Below, one piece after another: positions 34,134-43,905 of a stretch of 64,000 bases of DNA. The notes below the pieces were generated by a model. It was not told the origin of the DNA. It did not search any database and saw only the letters and a list, made by a program, of their open reading frames with translations. The position numbers and the translations under genes were made by a program. Origin of the DNA: Arthrobacter ruber (GTDB lineage: Bacteria; Actinomycetota; Actinomycetes; Actinomycetales; Micrococcaceae); assembly GCF_002954225.1 (NCBI RefSeq), contig NZ_PPTH01000009.1, forward strand, positions 1 to 64,000, given 5' to 3'. Positions within the stretch are counted from its first letter, which is position 1, and each line of letters begins with the position of its first letter.

Positions 34134-36632
34134 GTGAGCATCAACCCCGAGGCCGCCCAGCCGGACGAGGACACCTACGATTTCTCCGCCATCGAGGCGA
34201 AGTGGCCCGCGGTGTGGGACAGGCTCCAGGCATTCGCCCCGGCCGACGACGGCTCACGTGAGCGCCGCTACGTCCTCGACATGTTCCCCTACCCCTCGGG
34301 TGACCTCCACATGGGCCACGCCGAGGCATTCGCCATGGGTGACGTCGCCGCGCGCTTCTACCGCCAGAAGGGCTTCGACGTCCTGCACCCCATCGGCTGG
34401 GACTCCTTCGGCCTGCCCGCGGAGAACGCGGCGATCAAGCGCAACGCGCATCCCGCGGAGTGGACGTACGCGAACATCGAGACGCAGGCGCACTCGTTCA
34501 GGCGCTACGCGATCAGCGCCGACTGGAGCCGGCGCCTGCACACCTCGGATCCCGAGTACTACCGCTGGACGCAGTGGCTGTTCGTACGGTTCTTCCAGCA
34601 GGGACTGGCGTACCGGCGGAACTCGCCCGTGAACTGGTGCCCGAAGGACCAGACCGTGCTGGCCAACGAGCAGGTCATCAACGGGGCCTGCGACCGGTGC
34701 GGCACCATGGTCACCAAGAAGAACCTCAACCAGTGGTACTTCCGGATCACCGACTACGCCGACCGCCTGCTGGACGACATGGAGCAGCTCAAGGGGCACT
34801 GGCCCGAGCGCGTGCTCGCGATGCAGCGCAACTGGATCGGCCGCTCGGAGGGAGCGCACGTCAGGTTCCGCATCGAGGCCACCGATGGCCGGCCGGACGC
34901 CGACGTCACCGTCTTCACCACACGCCCCGACACCCTGTACGGTGCCACGTTCTTCGTCGTCGCCGCGGATGCGGACCTGGCGCTGGAGCTCGTGACCGCC
35001 GACCACCGCGCTGAGCTCGAGGCGTACCGCGAGCAGGTCCGGGGACTGTCCGAGATCGAACGGCAGGCCACCGAGCGCGAGAAGACGGGCGTGTTCACCG
35101 GCCGCTACGCCGTCAACCCGCTCACCGGGGAGAAGCTGCCCGTCTGGGCCGCCGACTACGTCCTGGCCGACTACGGCACGGGCGCCATCATGGCCGTCCC
35201 GGCGCACGACCAGCGTGACCTCGACTTCGCCCGCACCTTCGACCTGCCGGTGCGCACCGTCGTCGACACCGGCGCCGAGGACGCGGCCGTCACGGGCATC
35301 GCGACCACCGGCGAGGGGACCCTCGTGAACTCCGGCGAGCTGAGCGGACTGGACAAGGCGGCGGCCATCGCCCGCGCCGTCGAGCTGATCGAGGAGCAGG
35401 GGACGGGCACGCACACCGTCAACTACCGCCTGCGTGACTGGCTGCTGTCCCGCCAGCGGTTCTGGGGGACGCCCATCCCGATCATCCACTGCCCGTCCTG
35501 CGGCGAGGTGCCGGTGCCGGACGAACAGCTGCCCGTCACGCTGCCCGAGGGCCTGCGCGGCGAGGCGCTGGCGCCCAAGGGCACCTCGCCCCTGGCCGCC
35601 GTCGAGGAGTGGGTCAACGTGCCCTGCCCCTCGTGCGGCGGTGCGGCGACCCGCGACACCGACACCATGGACACCTTCGTGGACTCGTCCTGGTACTACC
35701 TGCGCTTCGTGGACCCGCACTTGGAGACGGCCCCGTTCGACACCGAGGCGGTCAACCGCTGGCTGCCGGTGGGCCAGTACGTGGGCGGCGTCGAACACGC
35801 CATCCTGCACCTGCTCTACAGCCGGTTCTTCACCAAGGTGCTCTTCGACCTCGGCATGGTCGGCTTCACGGAGCCGTTCAGTGCCCTGCTGAACCAGGGC
35901 CAGGTGCTCAACGGCGGCAAGGCCATGAGCAAGTCCCTCGGCAACGGCGTGGACCTCGGCGAGCAGCTGGACCGCTTCGGGGTCGACGCCGTGCGCCTCA
36001 CGATGGTGTTCGCGTCGCCACCCGAGGACGACGTCGACTGGGCCGACGTCTCGCCGTCGGGCTCCGCGAAGTTCCTCGCCCGTGCCTGGCGCCTGGGCGG
36101 CGACGTCACGAGCGCCGTCGGCACCGACCCGTCGACGGGCGACCGCGCGCTGCGCTCGGTCACCCACCGGACCGTGGCGGACGCCGCGGAGCTGATGGAG
36201 GCCAACAAGTTCAACGTGGTCATCGCCAAGCTCATGGAGCTCGTCAATGCCACGCGCAAGGCCATCGACTCCGGTGCGGGGGGAGCGGATCCCGCCGTCC
36301 GCGAAGCCGCCGAGGCCGTCGCGATCCTCCTGAGCCTGTTCGCGCCCTATACGGCCGAGGACCTGTGGAGCAGACTCGGCCACGAGGCCACCGTCGCCAC
36401 CGCGGGCTGGCCGGCCGTGGACCCGGCGCTGCTGACGCAGGAGAGTGTGGTGGCCGTCGTGCAGGTGCAGGGCAAAGTGCGCGACCGCCTGACGGTGTCC
36501 CCGGACATCGCCGAGGACGAGCTGCGCGAGCTCGCCCTGGCCAGCGACCAGGTGCAGCGCGTCCTGGACGGTCGCGGCATCCGCACGGTCATCGTGCGGG
36601 CGCCGAAACTGGTCAACATCGTCCCGGCCTGA
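34134..36632 (+). CDS. leuS: leucyl-tRNA synthetase
   Basis: Class I synthetase that charges tRNA-Leu. It has 832 residues. The HIGH-like motif is in [14 protein letters not shown] (about residue 55). CP1 editing-domain segments follow ([14 protein letters not shown] with [11 protein letters not shown]), and the KMSKS motif appears as [11 protein letters not shown] (about residues 595-605). The anticodon-binding domain and a C-terminal [11 protein letters not shown] module end the protein. GTG at 34134 matches homologue starts; a longer frame would run into the leader hairpins. Confidence 0.96.
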   Translation: MSINPEAAQPDEDTYDFSAIEAKWPAVWDRLQAFAPADDGSRERRYVLDMFPYPSGDLHMGHAEAFAMGDVAARFYRQKGFDVLHPIGWDSFGLPAENAAIKRNAHPAEWTYANIETQAHSFRRYAISADWSRRLHTSDPEYYRWTQWLFVRFFQQGLAYRRNSPVNWCPKDQTVLANEQVINGACDRCGTMVTKKNLNQWYFRITDYADRLLDDMEQLKGHWPERVLAMQRNWIGRSEGAHVRFRIEATDGRPDADVTVFTTRPDTLYGATFFVVAADADLALELVTADHRAELEAYREQVRGLSEIERQATEREKTGVFTGRYAVNPLTGEKLPVWAADYVLADYGTGAIMAVPAHDQRDLDFARTFDLPVRTVVDTGAEDAAVTGIATTGEGTLVNSGELSGLDKAAAIARAVELIEEQGTGTHTVNYRLRDWLLSRQRFWGTPIPIIHCPSCGEVPVPDEQLPVTLPEGLRGEALAPKGTSPLAAVEEWVNVPCPSCGGAATRDTDTMDTFVDSSWYYLRFVDPHLETAPFDTEAVNRWLPVGQYVGGVEHAILHLLYSRFFTKVLFDLGMVGFTEPFSALLNQGQVLNGGKAMSKSLGNGVDLGEQLDRFGVDAVRLTMVFASPPEDDVDWADVSPSGSAKFLARAWRLGGDVTSAVGTDPSTGDRALRSVTHRTVADAAELMEANKFNVVIAKLMELVNATRKAIDSGAGGADPAVREAAEAVAILLSLFAPYTAEDLWSRLGHEATVATAGWPAVDPALLTQESVVAVVQVQGKVRDRLTVSPDIAEDELRELALASDQVQRVLDGRGIRTVIVRAPKLVNIVPA

Positions 36633-36675
36633 TGTGCGGCGTGCCGACGGTCTCGTCCTGCGGGGAGTCGATCCC

Positions 36676-37530
36676 GTGCGCGTAGCCGTCGTCGCGGATT
36701 CGGCCGCCGGGTTCCCTCCTGGCTGGACGGTGCCCGGCGGCCCGGCCGACGGCGTGCACCTGGTCCCCATGCCGGTCCTCGTGGGCAACGACATCCTCAC
36801 CGGCGAGCACGACGACGTCACCGCACCGCTCATGGTGGCCCTCGCCGCGGGGTCGGACGTACGCACCTCGCGCCCGTCCCCGGGCCAGTTCGACCGCGTC
36901 TACGGTCGGCTGGCGGACGAGGGCTACGACGGGATCGTGTCCGTGCACCTGTCGGGCCTGCTGTCGGGCACCCTGGACGCCGCGCGCCTGGCGGCGTCGC
37001 GCGCGGCCCTTCCCGTCGAGGTGATCGACACGAGGACGGCGGCGATGGCTCAGGGCCGGGCGGCGCTCGCTGCCCTCGCGGCGGCACGGTCGGGCGACGA
37101 CCTGCAGGGTGCGGCAGCCGCGGCCGCAATGGCGGCGCGTGCCTCCGCGCTCTACACCTACGTCCCGAGCGTCGAGCAGCTGCGGCGCGGTGGACGGATC
37201 ACGGCCGCCGCCGGATGGCTGGGCACGCTCCTGTCCGTCCGGGTCATCCTCCAGGTGCAGGGCGGGCGGTTGGTGCCCCTGGAACGGATGCGCTCCGCCG
37301 TGCGGGGGGTGGGGCGGCTCCAGGAGCTGGTCGAGGCGGACATCGCAGGTCGTAGCACCGGTGTCCAGCTCACGGTGCACCACTTCGGCAACGAGGACGA
37401 GGCCGCGGACCTCGCCGGGCGGCTCACCGCCGTGGCGGGACCGGGGCGCGTGACGACGGCGCCGTGCCCCGCCGTGCTCGCGGCACACGTGGGCCTCGGC
37501 GTGGTGGCCGTCGCGATCTGTGCGGACTAG
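36676..37530 (+). CDS. DegV family protein
   Basis: 284-residue fatty-acid-binding protein of the DegV fold. RVAVVADSAAGFP starts the fold. TSRPSPGQF, HLSGLLSGTLDAARLA and EVIDTRTAAMAQG are family motifs around the bound lipid head group. LRRGGRITAAAGWLGTLLSVRVIL opens the second half. DegV/FakB-like proteins can present fatty acids to a kinase; no fakA is seen here. I chose the GTG at 36676, preceded by GGGGAG, over the GTG at 36634 that nearly abuts leuS. Confidence 0.85.
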   Translation: MRVAVVADSAAGFPPGWTVPGGPADGVHLVPMPVLVGNDILTGEHDDVTAPLMVALAAGSDVRTSRPSPGQFDRVYGRLADEGYDGIVSVHLSGLLSGTLDAARLAASRAALPVEVIDTRTAAMAQGRAALAALAAARSGDDLQGAAAAAAMAARASALYTYVPSVEQLRRGGRITAAAGWLGTLLSVRVILQVQGGRLVPLERMRSAVRGVGRLQELVEADIAGRSTGVQLTVHHFGNEDEAADLAGRLTAVAGPGRVTTAPCPAVLAAHVGLGVVAVAICAD

Positions 37531-37611
37531 CCGCCCCGGAGGACCCTCAGGGCGCCGTGTGCGGATGTCCACATAGCAGCGATCCTCCTCCGACGCCCGG
37601 TTCCCGCCCCC

Positions 37612-37617
37612 TAGCGT
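37612..37617 (+). promoter_or_regulatory. -10 box of comEA (leaderless)
   Basis: TAGCGT, 6 nt (GGCGGG), then the comEA ATG. Confidence 0.5.
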
Positions 37618-37623
37618 GGCGGG

Positions 37624-38757
37624 ATGGGAAAGCACCGATGGCCGATCAACGGCGACCCCTGGGATCCGCCCCTCGAGGCCCCTGCGGCGTTCCAGCGCGG
37701 GGGGAGTACCGACGGGTGGACCGGACGGGTACGGCCCGGGAGGCGGCCCGAAACACGCCTGGATGCCCGGCACGACGAGGTTCCTACCGGCTCGGTGCCC
37801 GATCAATTCACGGCGGACATCGGGGTCGGAAGGAACGCTGCGGGGCCCTCGCCCGGTGGCATCGTCGACGGGTGGGACGAGGCACCCGGGCCGGCGGTCA
37901 CCCCGGTCCTGGAGGAGGCGCGGGACGCGGAACGGCCTCCCGCGCTCCCGCGGATCCAGTGGCGGGTCGCGCGCTCCGCGGCACTGGTGTTCCTCGGGGT
38001 GGCGCTGGCGGTCGGGGCCGCACTGTTCCTCGTCCGCAGCTCCGAGCCGTCTGCTGCTGCCGTGTCGGTGCAGCTCGAGAGCGGGGACGGCGAAGGAGCG
38101 ACCGGGGACACGAAGGACAGTGCATCGGACAGCGGAACGCCGCACGGCCCTCCGGACGAGGAGGCCGCCCCTGGAGGTACCGTCACCGGGGCCGAGGTCG
38201 GTGGTTCCCCGGTCAGTACTCCGTCGGCGTCACCGGTCCTCGCTGGGAAGGGCGGCGGTGACGGGCAGACGATCGTCGTCTACGTGACGGGTGCGGTGAC
38301 GGCACCGGGCGTCGTCACGGTGCCGGCGGGGACGCGGCTCTTCGAGGTCCTCGAGGATGCGGGCGGCCCGCTGCCCGAGGCGGACCTGGAGGGCGTCAAT
38401 CTCGCTGCCGCCGCCTCGGACGGGCAACACGTCCACCTCCTGGCCGTGGGGGAGGAACCCCGGCCAGGAATCGTGGCGCCGGACGCACCGGCGCCTCCAC
38501 AGGGAGGGTCGGGCACGGGCCACGGGAGTACGGCCGCTCCGGCCGGGACCGGCGCTCCCGCGGGCCTTCTCGACATCAACACCGCCACCCTCGCCGACAT
38601 CGAGACCCTGCCGCGCGTCGGGCCGGTCCTGGGGCAGCGCATCATCGACTGGCGCGACGAGCACGGTCCCTTCATCGAGGCGTCCGACCTCGACGCGGTG
38701 CCCGGTATCGGTCCCGCCATGCTCGAGGGGATCCTCCCGCTGATCTCGGTGCGGTGA
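37624..38757 (+). CDS. comEA: ComEA family DNA-binding protein
   Basis: Membrane-anchored DNA receptor of the competence-type uptake machinery. The protein has 377 residues. A poorly conserved cytosolic N-terminus (1-110) is followed by one transmembrane helix (about 117-137). Next come a Ser/Gly/Asp-rich extracellular linker, an SLBB domain (about 217-275, VYVTGAVTAPGVVTVPAGTRL begins it) and a C-terminal double helix-hairpin-helix (LLDINTATLADIETLPRVGPVLG, VPGIGPAML). The stop overlaps comEC (GTGA). Whether the organism is naturally competent cannot be told from this. Confidence 0.9.
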   Translation: MGKHRWPINGDPWDPPLEAPAAFQRGGSTDGWTGRVRPGRRPETRLDARHDEVPTGSVPDQFTADIGVGRNAAGPSPGGIVDGWDEAPGPAVTPVLEEARDAERPPALPRIQWRVARSAALVFLGVALAVGAALFLVRSSEPSAAAVSVQLESGDGEGATGDTKDSASDSGTPHGPPDEEAAPGGTVTGAEVGGSPVSTPSASPVLAGKGGGDGQTIVVYVTGAVTAPGVVTVPAGTRLFEVLEDAGGPLPEADLEGVNLAAAASDGQHVHLLAVGEEPRPGIVAPDAPAPPQGGSGTGHGSTAAPAGTGAPAGLLDINTATLADIETLPRVGPVLGQRIIDWRDEHGPFIEASDLDAVPGIGPAMLEGILPLISVR

Positions 38758-41390
38758 CAGCGGCCACGCCGGGGGACGACGCCTCCAGCTCCGGGCCCCG
38801 CCCTCCGCAGCAGGAGCCAGCCGGCGCCCGCACCGTGCGCGGCTCGGGGCGGACCGACCTGCGCCTCGTGCCGTCCGCCGCGGCGGCCTGGGTGGCCGCC
38901 ACCATCGCCGTCCACGGAGGCGCGACCGGGGCGACGGCGGGCGGTCTCGTCGCCGCTGCTGGTGCCCTGGTGTTGGCCTGCCTGGTCCTGCTGGCCCCCG
39001 TGGGTGTCGGCCGACGCTGGAGGACGGTGTCGGCGCAGGCCCTGCCGCCGGCGGCCGCGCTGACCCTCGTCCTGCTCGCCGCCGGGGGGAGCCTCACCCG
39101 TGCACAAGCCGGGCCGGTCGGGGACGCTGTGGAGGGCGGGATCCCGTTCACCGCGGTGCTCCGGATCTCGGGCGAACCGTCCTCGCTGGCGCCCGGTGCG
39201 TTCGGCGGCGGTGACCGGTATCTCGTCGACGCGGACGTGACCGGTGGGGTGCTGCAGGGCGAGACGTTCGCCTCGACGACGCCCGTGGTGGTCCTGGGCC
39301 CTGAGCCCTGGGGAGAGGTGGGAACAGGAGACACCGTGCGGGTGCTGGGTACGGCGAAGCCGTCCGATCGGGCAGGCCGGGCCATGGCGGTGTTCCTGCC
39401 GGCGAGCAGCCCCTCCGTCGACGAAGCCACGGGGTGGCTCGGGTACACGAAGCACCTGCGGGCCCGGTTCCGGGACCTCTCGTCGCGGGATGAGCGCGAC
39501 GGCGGGCTGCTGCCGGGCATGGCCCTGGGTGACAGGATCGGCCTCGAGTCCGGGCTGGAGGCCGACATGAAGGCCACAGGCCTGACGCATCTCACCGCCG
39601 TGAGCGGCGCGAACTGCTCCTACGTGCTCGCCTTCGCCTTCCTCGGACTGCGGCTGGTGCGCCTGCCGCGCCTGCCGGCCGCCGTCGGCGCCGTTGCTGC
39701 GCTGGTGTGCTTCGTGATGCTGGTCCGGCCCGAACCCAGTGTCCTCCGCGCGGCCGTCATGGGCGCGATCGGGGTGGCCGCCGTCCTGTCCGGCCGGGGC
39801 AGGGTCTCGCTGGCCCTGCTGATGGTGTCCATCATCGTCCTGCTCGCGGTGGACCCGTGGCTCTCGGTGTCCTACACGTTCGCGCTCTCGGTCGCCGCGA
39901 CCCTGGGACTCGTCACCGCGGGACCGGCGGTCGTCGAGGCCTTCGAGCGGATCATGCCGCGATCCGCCGCGCAGGTGCTCGCCATCCCCCTGACGGCGCA
40001 GCTCTTCTGCACGCCGATCCTCGTCCTGATCCAGCCGGCACTCCCGGTCTACTCCCTGCCCGCGAACGTCCTGGCATCACCCGTCGTCCCCGCCATCACC
40101 CTGCTCGGCATGACGGTGGTACTGGCGCTGATGGCCGCCCCGGTCCTGGCCCAACCGCTCGTCGCTGCTGCGCAGTGGGGGACGCGATGGGTGGCGGGGG
40201 TCGCGGACATTCTGGCATCCGCACCCGGCGCGTCCCTGCCGTGGCCGCCGGGAGCCCCCGGAGCCGTCGTCGCGGCCCTGGCATCCCTGGCGCTGCTTCT
40301 CCTGATCCGACGGGACGCCCTCATCGCCTGGTGGCGACGCGGCGGCAGGGCCGGGGGCCGGATCCGGGGCGGCCGGACCGGGACGGCACCGCGACGGGCA
40401 GAGGCCGATCGAGCTGCGGGCATGCTGCTCTCGGCCGTCACGTCCCGGAGTGGACGCACCGGGTGGAACCGTCGGGAGAGGGCAGGTCCCCGCGCGCCGG
40501 CACCGGCGCAGTATCGTCACGACCGGCTGAGGGGACGACGAGTGATCGTGGTCGTCGCCCTCGTCATCCTCGGGCTTGCAGCAGCGTACGTCGTCTCCGT
40601 TCGGCTGCGGACACCGGCACCCGATCAGTGGATCCTCGCTGTGTGCGACGTCGGGCAGGGAGACGCCGTGGTGGTGAGGACGACGCCGGGCCACGCGCTC
40701 GTCGTCGACACGGGACCCGACCCGGAGATGATGGACGACTGCCTCGACACGCTCGACGTCGCGGTGATCGACGCCCTGGTGGTCACGCACCTGCACGAGG
40801 ACCACTACGGCGGCATCGAGGGCGCGGTCCGCGGCCGGTCGCTGTCCGCCCTGTACTACTCCACGGCCGAGGACCGCCTCCCGCGGGAGGTCACCGCTGC
40901 TGCGGCGACGGCCGGCGTCCGCGCGGAGCGACTCACCGACACCACCACGGTTCACCTCGCCCCACTGCACGTCGACGTCCTCTGGCCGAGGGGCGGCACC
41001 GCTCCGACAGGCGAGAACAACGCGAGCGCGGTGCTCGAAGTGGTGGTGCCCACACCGGAGCGTCCCGTCTCGGTCCTCCTGACCGGAGACCTGGAGGAGG
41101 ACGCCGCCGCCGTGCTGCTGTCTGCCGCCCCCTCGCTGCGCGAGGACGGAGTGGACATCCTGAAGATCGCCCATCACGGGGCGAGGAATGGCGGCACGGC
41201 GCTGATCGAGGCCGTCCATCCGCGCCTCGCCCTCATCTCGGTGGGGGAGGACAACGACTACGGCCACCCCCATCCGAGCATCCTCGATGCGCTCGACGGG
41301 GCGGGCATCGCCGCGGCCCGCACGGACGCACTCGGTTCGTTCCTCGTGGACGTCATCGGGGACACGGTGGAGGTCAGGGTGCTGGGCTGA
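38754..41390 (+). CDS. comEC: ComEC/Rec2 family DNA uptake channel
   Basis: 878-residue polytopic membrane protein. The N-terminal third has membrane helices and an OB-like extracellular part (DUF4131 region). The competence domain (about 250-520) has LTHLTAVSGANCSY, a core ComEC motif. A basic cytosolic linker (about 525-600) follows, then one helix and a C-terminal metallo-beta-lactamase-like domain, with DVGQGDAVVV and the metal motif HLHEDH at residues 679-684. Homologues transport single-stranded DNA; the MBL part may be a nuclease. GTG start overlaps the comEA stop. Confidence 0.92.
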   Translation: MTAATPGDDASSSGPRPPQQEPAGARTVRGSGRTDLRLVPSAAAAWVAATIAVHGGATGATAGGLVAAAGALVLACLVLLAPVGVGRRWRTVSAQALPPAAALTLVLLAAGGSLTRAQAGPVGDAVEGGIPFTAVLRISGEPSSLAPGAFGGGDRYLVDADVTGGVLQGETFASTTPVVVLGPEPWGEVGTGDTVRVLGTAKPSDRAGRAMAVFLPASSPSVDEATGWLGYTKHLRARFRDLSSRDERDGGLLPGMALGDRIGLESGLEADMKATGLTHLTAVSGANCSYVLAFAFLGLRLVRLPRLPAAVGAVAALVCFVMLVRPEPSVLRAAVMGAIGVAAVLSGRGRVSLALLMVSIIVLLAVDPWLSVSYTFALSVAATLGLVTAGPAVVEAFERIMPRSAAQVLAIPLTAQLFCTPILVLIQPALPVYSLPANVLASPVVPAITLLGMTVVLALMAAPVLAQPLVAAAQWGTRWVAGVADILASAPGASLPWPPGAPGAVVAALASLALLLLIRRDALIAWWRRGGRAGGRIRGGRTGTAPRRAEADRAAGMLLSAVTSRSGRTGWNRRERAGPRAPAPAQYRHDRLRGRRVIVVVALVILGLAAAYVVSVRLRTPAPDQWILAVCDVGQGDAVVVRTTPGHALVVDTGPDPEMMDDCLDTLDVAVIDALVVTHLHEDHYGGIEGAVRGRSLSALYYSTAEDRLPREVTAAAATAGVRAERLTDTTTVHLAPLHVDVLWPRGGTAPTGENNASAVLEVVVPTPERPVSVLLTGDLEEDAAAVLLSAAPSLREDGVDILKIAHHGARNGGTALIEAVHPRLALISVGEDNDYGHPHPSILDALDGAGIAAARTDALGSFLVDVIGDTVEVRVLG

Positions 41391-41567
41391 GCGACGTGCC
41401 GTGCAGCCGCGCCACCTGCCGTGGTTCATCACCCACCGCTGCGGCAGGGATGATCAGGCCCGACGGCGTGCTCGCCGCGCTGCTGAGGCCGTGGGGGTCC
41501 CGCGGCTTTGAGGCACCGCGGCACCGTGAAACAGTAGGAGTTCATCCGTCGGAAGGAACCCCGCCCC

Positions 41568-42581
41568 GTGGCACCAAGATCACCGGCCGGCCGCACCAGC
41601 GGCCAGGGCCCCGCGCCCGCCTCCTGGCGCGACATCCAGCCGGCGCCGGTCGTCCTCCTGTCGGGTCCCGAGGACTACCTCGCGTCACGGGCTGCCGAAT
41701 CGATCCGAAGTCAGGTCCGGATCGCGCAGCCCGGAGCGGAACTCGTCCGCTTCGACGCCGGGTCCTACGAGGCGGGCACACTGACGATGCAGGCGAGCCC
41801 TTCGCTCTTCGGCGACTGGAAGGTCATCGAGGTCGCGGGACTGGCCCAAATGAACGACGCCTTCCTGGTCGACGCGCTCGCCTACCTCGCCGACCCGGCA
41901 CCGGACGTGGTCCTGGTGATGCGTCACGCGGGCGGCAACCGGGGCAAGAAGCTGCTCGACGCCGTCAGGGCGGCGGGAGCGACGATCGTGGACTGCCAGC
42001 CCCTGAAGAAGGACGGCGAGAAGGCCGAGTTCGTCACCACCGAGTTCCGCCTCGCACGACGGCGCATCGACCCCGAGGCCGTCCGGGCGCTCGTCGCCGC
42101 GGTCGGGTCCCAATTGCCGGAGCTCGCGGCCGCCTGCCAGCAGCTGATGGCCGATACGGCCGGTGATGTCTCCGTCGAGACCGTGGAGAAGTACTACGGA
42201 GGACGGGTCGAGGCCACGGGGTTCAAGGTCGCCGACGCAGCACTGGCAGGACGGACCGCCCAGGCGCTGTCGATGCTGCGCCACGCCCTCGCCACGGGCG
42301 CCGACCCCGTGCCGATCGTCGCGGCGCTCGCCATGAAGGTCCGGGCCGTCGCGAAGGTCCACGGTGTCAGGGGATCCTCCGTGCAGCTCGCCAAGGACCT
42401 GGGGATGGCGCCGTGGCAGGTGGACCAGGCACGCCGGGAGGCGCAGCGCTTCAGCTCCGACGCGCTGGCCCGCTGCATCAGGGCGCTCGCGGAGGCGGAC
42501 GCCCAGGTCAAGGGCGAGTCACGGGACCCGGTCTACGCCGTCGAGCGGGCCGTCACGGTCATCGCGCTGGGCGACGGCTGA
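41568..42581 (+). CDS. holA: DNA polymerase III delta subunit
   Basis: Clamp-loader subunit that opens the beta clamp. The 337 residues have a degenerate AAA+ N-terminal domain (VVLLSGPEDYLASRAAESIR) and a C-terminal collar domain (LRHALATGADPVPIVAALAMKVR). The early part of the protein is less conserved, as is usual. GTG at 41568 with GGAAGGA upstream. The comEC-holA-rpsT order is conserved in actinobacteria and other bacteria. It ends at a strong bidirectional terminator. Confidence 0.92.
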   Translation: MAPRSPAGRTSGQGPAPASWRDIQPAPVVLLSGPEDYLASRAAESIRSQVRIAQPGAELVRFDAGSYEAGTLTMQASPSLFGDWKVIEVAGLAQMNDAFLVDALAYLADPAPDVVLVMRHAGGNRGKKLLDAVRAAGATIVDCQPLKKDGEKAEFVTTEFRLARRRIDPEAVRALVAAVGSQLPELAAACQQLMADTAGDVSVETVEKYYGGRVEATGFKVADAALAGRTAQALSMLRHALATGADPVPIVAALAMKVRAVAKVHGVRGSSVQLAKDLGMAPWQVDQARREAQRFSSDALARCIRALAEADAQVKGESRDPVYAVERAVTVIALGDG

Positions 42582-42617
42582 ATCCGCCCTGTCCCGGATG
42601 CCGGCGGGTGGTGAACG

Positions 42618-42653
42618 ACGAAGGACCGGCTCCCCAGGGAGCCGGTCCTTCGT
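42618..42653. terminator. bidirectional terminator between holA and rpsT
   Basis: A perfect 17-bp inverted repeat (42618-42634 with 42637-42653) lies between the convergent holA and rpsT stops. Arms end in ACGAA/TTCGT, so short A/T-rich ends exist on both strands. Confidence 0.75.
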
Positions 42654-42667
42654 AGAGGGTCCGCAGC

Positions 42668-42928
42668 TTAGAGCGCGTTGACCTTCTTGGAGATCGCGGA
42701 CTTGCGGTTCGCTGCGTTGTTCTTGTGCAGCACACCCTTGCTGACGGCCTTGTCGAGCTTGCGGCTGGCTGCCTGCAGAGCCGTTGCCGCAGCGTCCTTG
42801 TCAGCGCCCTCGACGGCCGTGTTCACGGCGCGGATGGCGGTCTTGAGCTCGGACTTGACCGAGTTGTTGCGCTGCCTCGCCTTCTCGTTGGTGAGGATGC
42901 GCTTCTTCTGGGACTTGATGTTTGCCAC
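42668..42928 (-). CDS. rpsT: 30S ribosomal protein S20
   Basis: Primary 16S rRNA-binding protein. The 86 residues are very basic and helical, with the standard [21 protein letters not shown] start and a central [13 protein letters not shown] helix. The GTG at 42928 is chosen because the product then begins exactly as homologues do; the frame stays open 40 codons further upstream without similarity. A minus-strand TATAGC (43052-43057) may be its -10 box. Confidence 0.95.
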   Translation of the reverse strand: MANIKSQKKRILTNEKARQRNNSVKSELKTAIRAVNTAVEGADKDAAATALQAASRKLDKAVSKGVLHKNNAANRKSAISKKVNAL

Positions 42929-43145
42929 GTATGAGAACTTTCTTTGTATTGCGGACTGGTCGTGAGGGTATTTCGGCCGACCAAGACTGAGCGGCGTGGG
43001 GATACCGTATGGCGATCGGCCAAAGTGCCCGAAGACCTGCGCGGACACACAGCTATACAGGTTACCAGAAGGCGCCGGGAAACCCGAGCGCTCGGCGCCC
43101 TCCGCCCGTCCTCACCGGCAGGGCGTGGGTGCCGGAGAAGGCGGC

Positions 43146-43170
43146 ACCACAGGGCGGTACCACAGGGCGG
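43146..43170. repeat. 12-bp direct repeat beyond the PemK-like gene
   Basis: ACCACAGGGCGG occurs twice, at 43146-43157 and 43159-43170, separated by one base, immediately beyond the PemK-like stop codon. Possibly replication slippage. Confidence 0.5.
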
Positions 43171-43172
43171 CG

Positions 43173-43706
43173 CTAGCCGAGCAGGTGGTCGGGCATGGCC
43201 GCGACGACCTGCTCGAAACGCGCGCGCGGCAGGACGGCGCCCTCGCGCCGGATGTCGGCCGGCGCCACCCGCAGGAGGCGATCGACCCTCACCTCGCTCG
43301 GTCGTCCCTGAGGGTCCCAGGCACCCGTGCCGATGTCGACGTACCTGTCATCGGCCTCGCGCGCGTTGTTGCGGTCCCGGCTCGTCAGCATCAGGCCCAG
43401 GAGGTCTGCGCCGTCGCGGCCGACCAGGAGCACCGGGCGGTCCTTGCCCTGCTGCGGGTCGTCCTCGTAGGGCACCCACGTCCAGACGATCTCGCCGGGA
43501 TCCGGATTCCCGTCGCTCGAGGGGGAGTAGGCCGGCGACACGGCTCGACGCCGTTGCGGCGACCTCTCGTCGGTCCGGGCGGCGTCGGCGGATCCCCGGC
43601 GGGCACGGGTGCGCGCACGCCCCTGGGTCCGGGCGGGCTGCGTGCTCTCCACGGTGCGGATGACGCGGTGCGCCAGGGACAGGAGGGAGCGCAGGGTGAT
43701 GGCCAT
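43173..43706 (-). CDS. PemK/MazF-like protein with basic N-terminal extension
   Basis: 177 residues. The C-terminal 110 residues look like the PemK/MazF RNase fold: DPGEIVWTWVPYEDDPQQGKDRPVLLVGRD near the start of the domain, then LGLMLTSRDRNN and VRVDRLLRVAP. The first 68 residues are an Arg/Ala/Ser-rich stretch, without signal peptide, that toxins of this family do not usually have. No antitoxin-like gene is next to it, so a classical toxin-antitoxin role is doubtful. The ATG is 7 nt after a TAGGAT box (leaderless). Divergent from lepA. Confidence 0.75.
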   Translation of the reverse strand: MAITLRSLLSLAHRVIRTVESTQPARTQGRARTRARRGSADAARTDERSPQRRRAVSPAYSPSSDGNPDPGEIVWTWVPYEDDPQQGKDRPVLLVGRDGADLLGLMLTSRDRNNAREADDRYVDIGTGAWDPQGRPSEVRVDRLLRVAPADIRREGAVLPRARFEQVVAAMPDHLLG

Positions 43707-43713
43707 GAGGGTG

Positions 43714-43719
43714 ATCCTA
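43714..43719 (-). promoter_or_regulatory. -10 box of PemK-like gene (leaderless)
   Basis: Minus-strand TAGGAT, 7 nt, ATG. Confidence 0.4.
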
Positions 43720-43735
43720 GGCGAGTCTCCCGCCG

Positions 43736-43762
43736 GCGCGGTGGCGGCGCGGTGGCGGCGCG
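43736..43762. repeat. 11-bp tandem repeat upstream of lepA
   Basis: GCGCGGTGGCG is present twice in tandem, with the first five bases of a third unit, in the space between the divergent PemK-like gene and lepA. Confidence 0.5.
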
Positions 43763-43905
43763 ACGTGCCGTGATTGCCGGAGCCCTCCGGCCACGTGGGA
43801 CACTAGGGGAAGTGAAAACGGCGCGGACCAGCCCCGGCCGCCGGAGTGGACGGCGCGGCTGCCACCTGCAGGCCGCACCCCGTCCCGCAACAGTGAGGAA
43901 CCCAC

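Noticed and set aside
43173..43706. Classical toxin-antitoxin pair
   Set aside because: No small antitoxin-like gene lies on either side; neighbours are rpsT and lepA.
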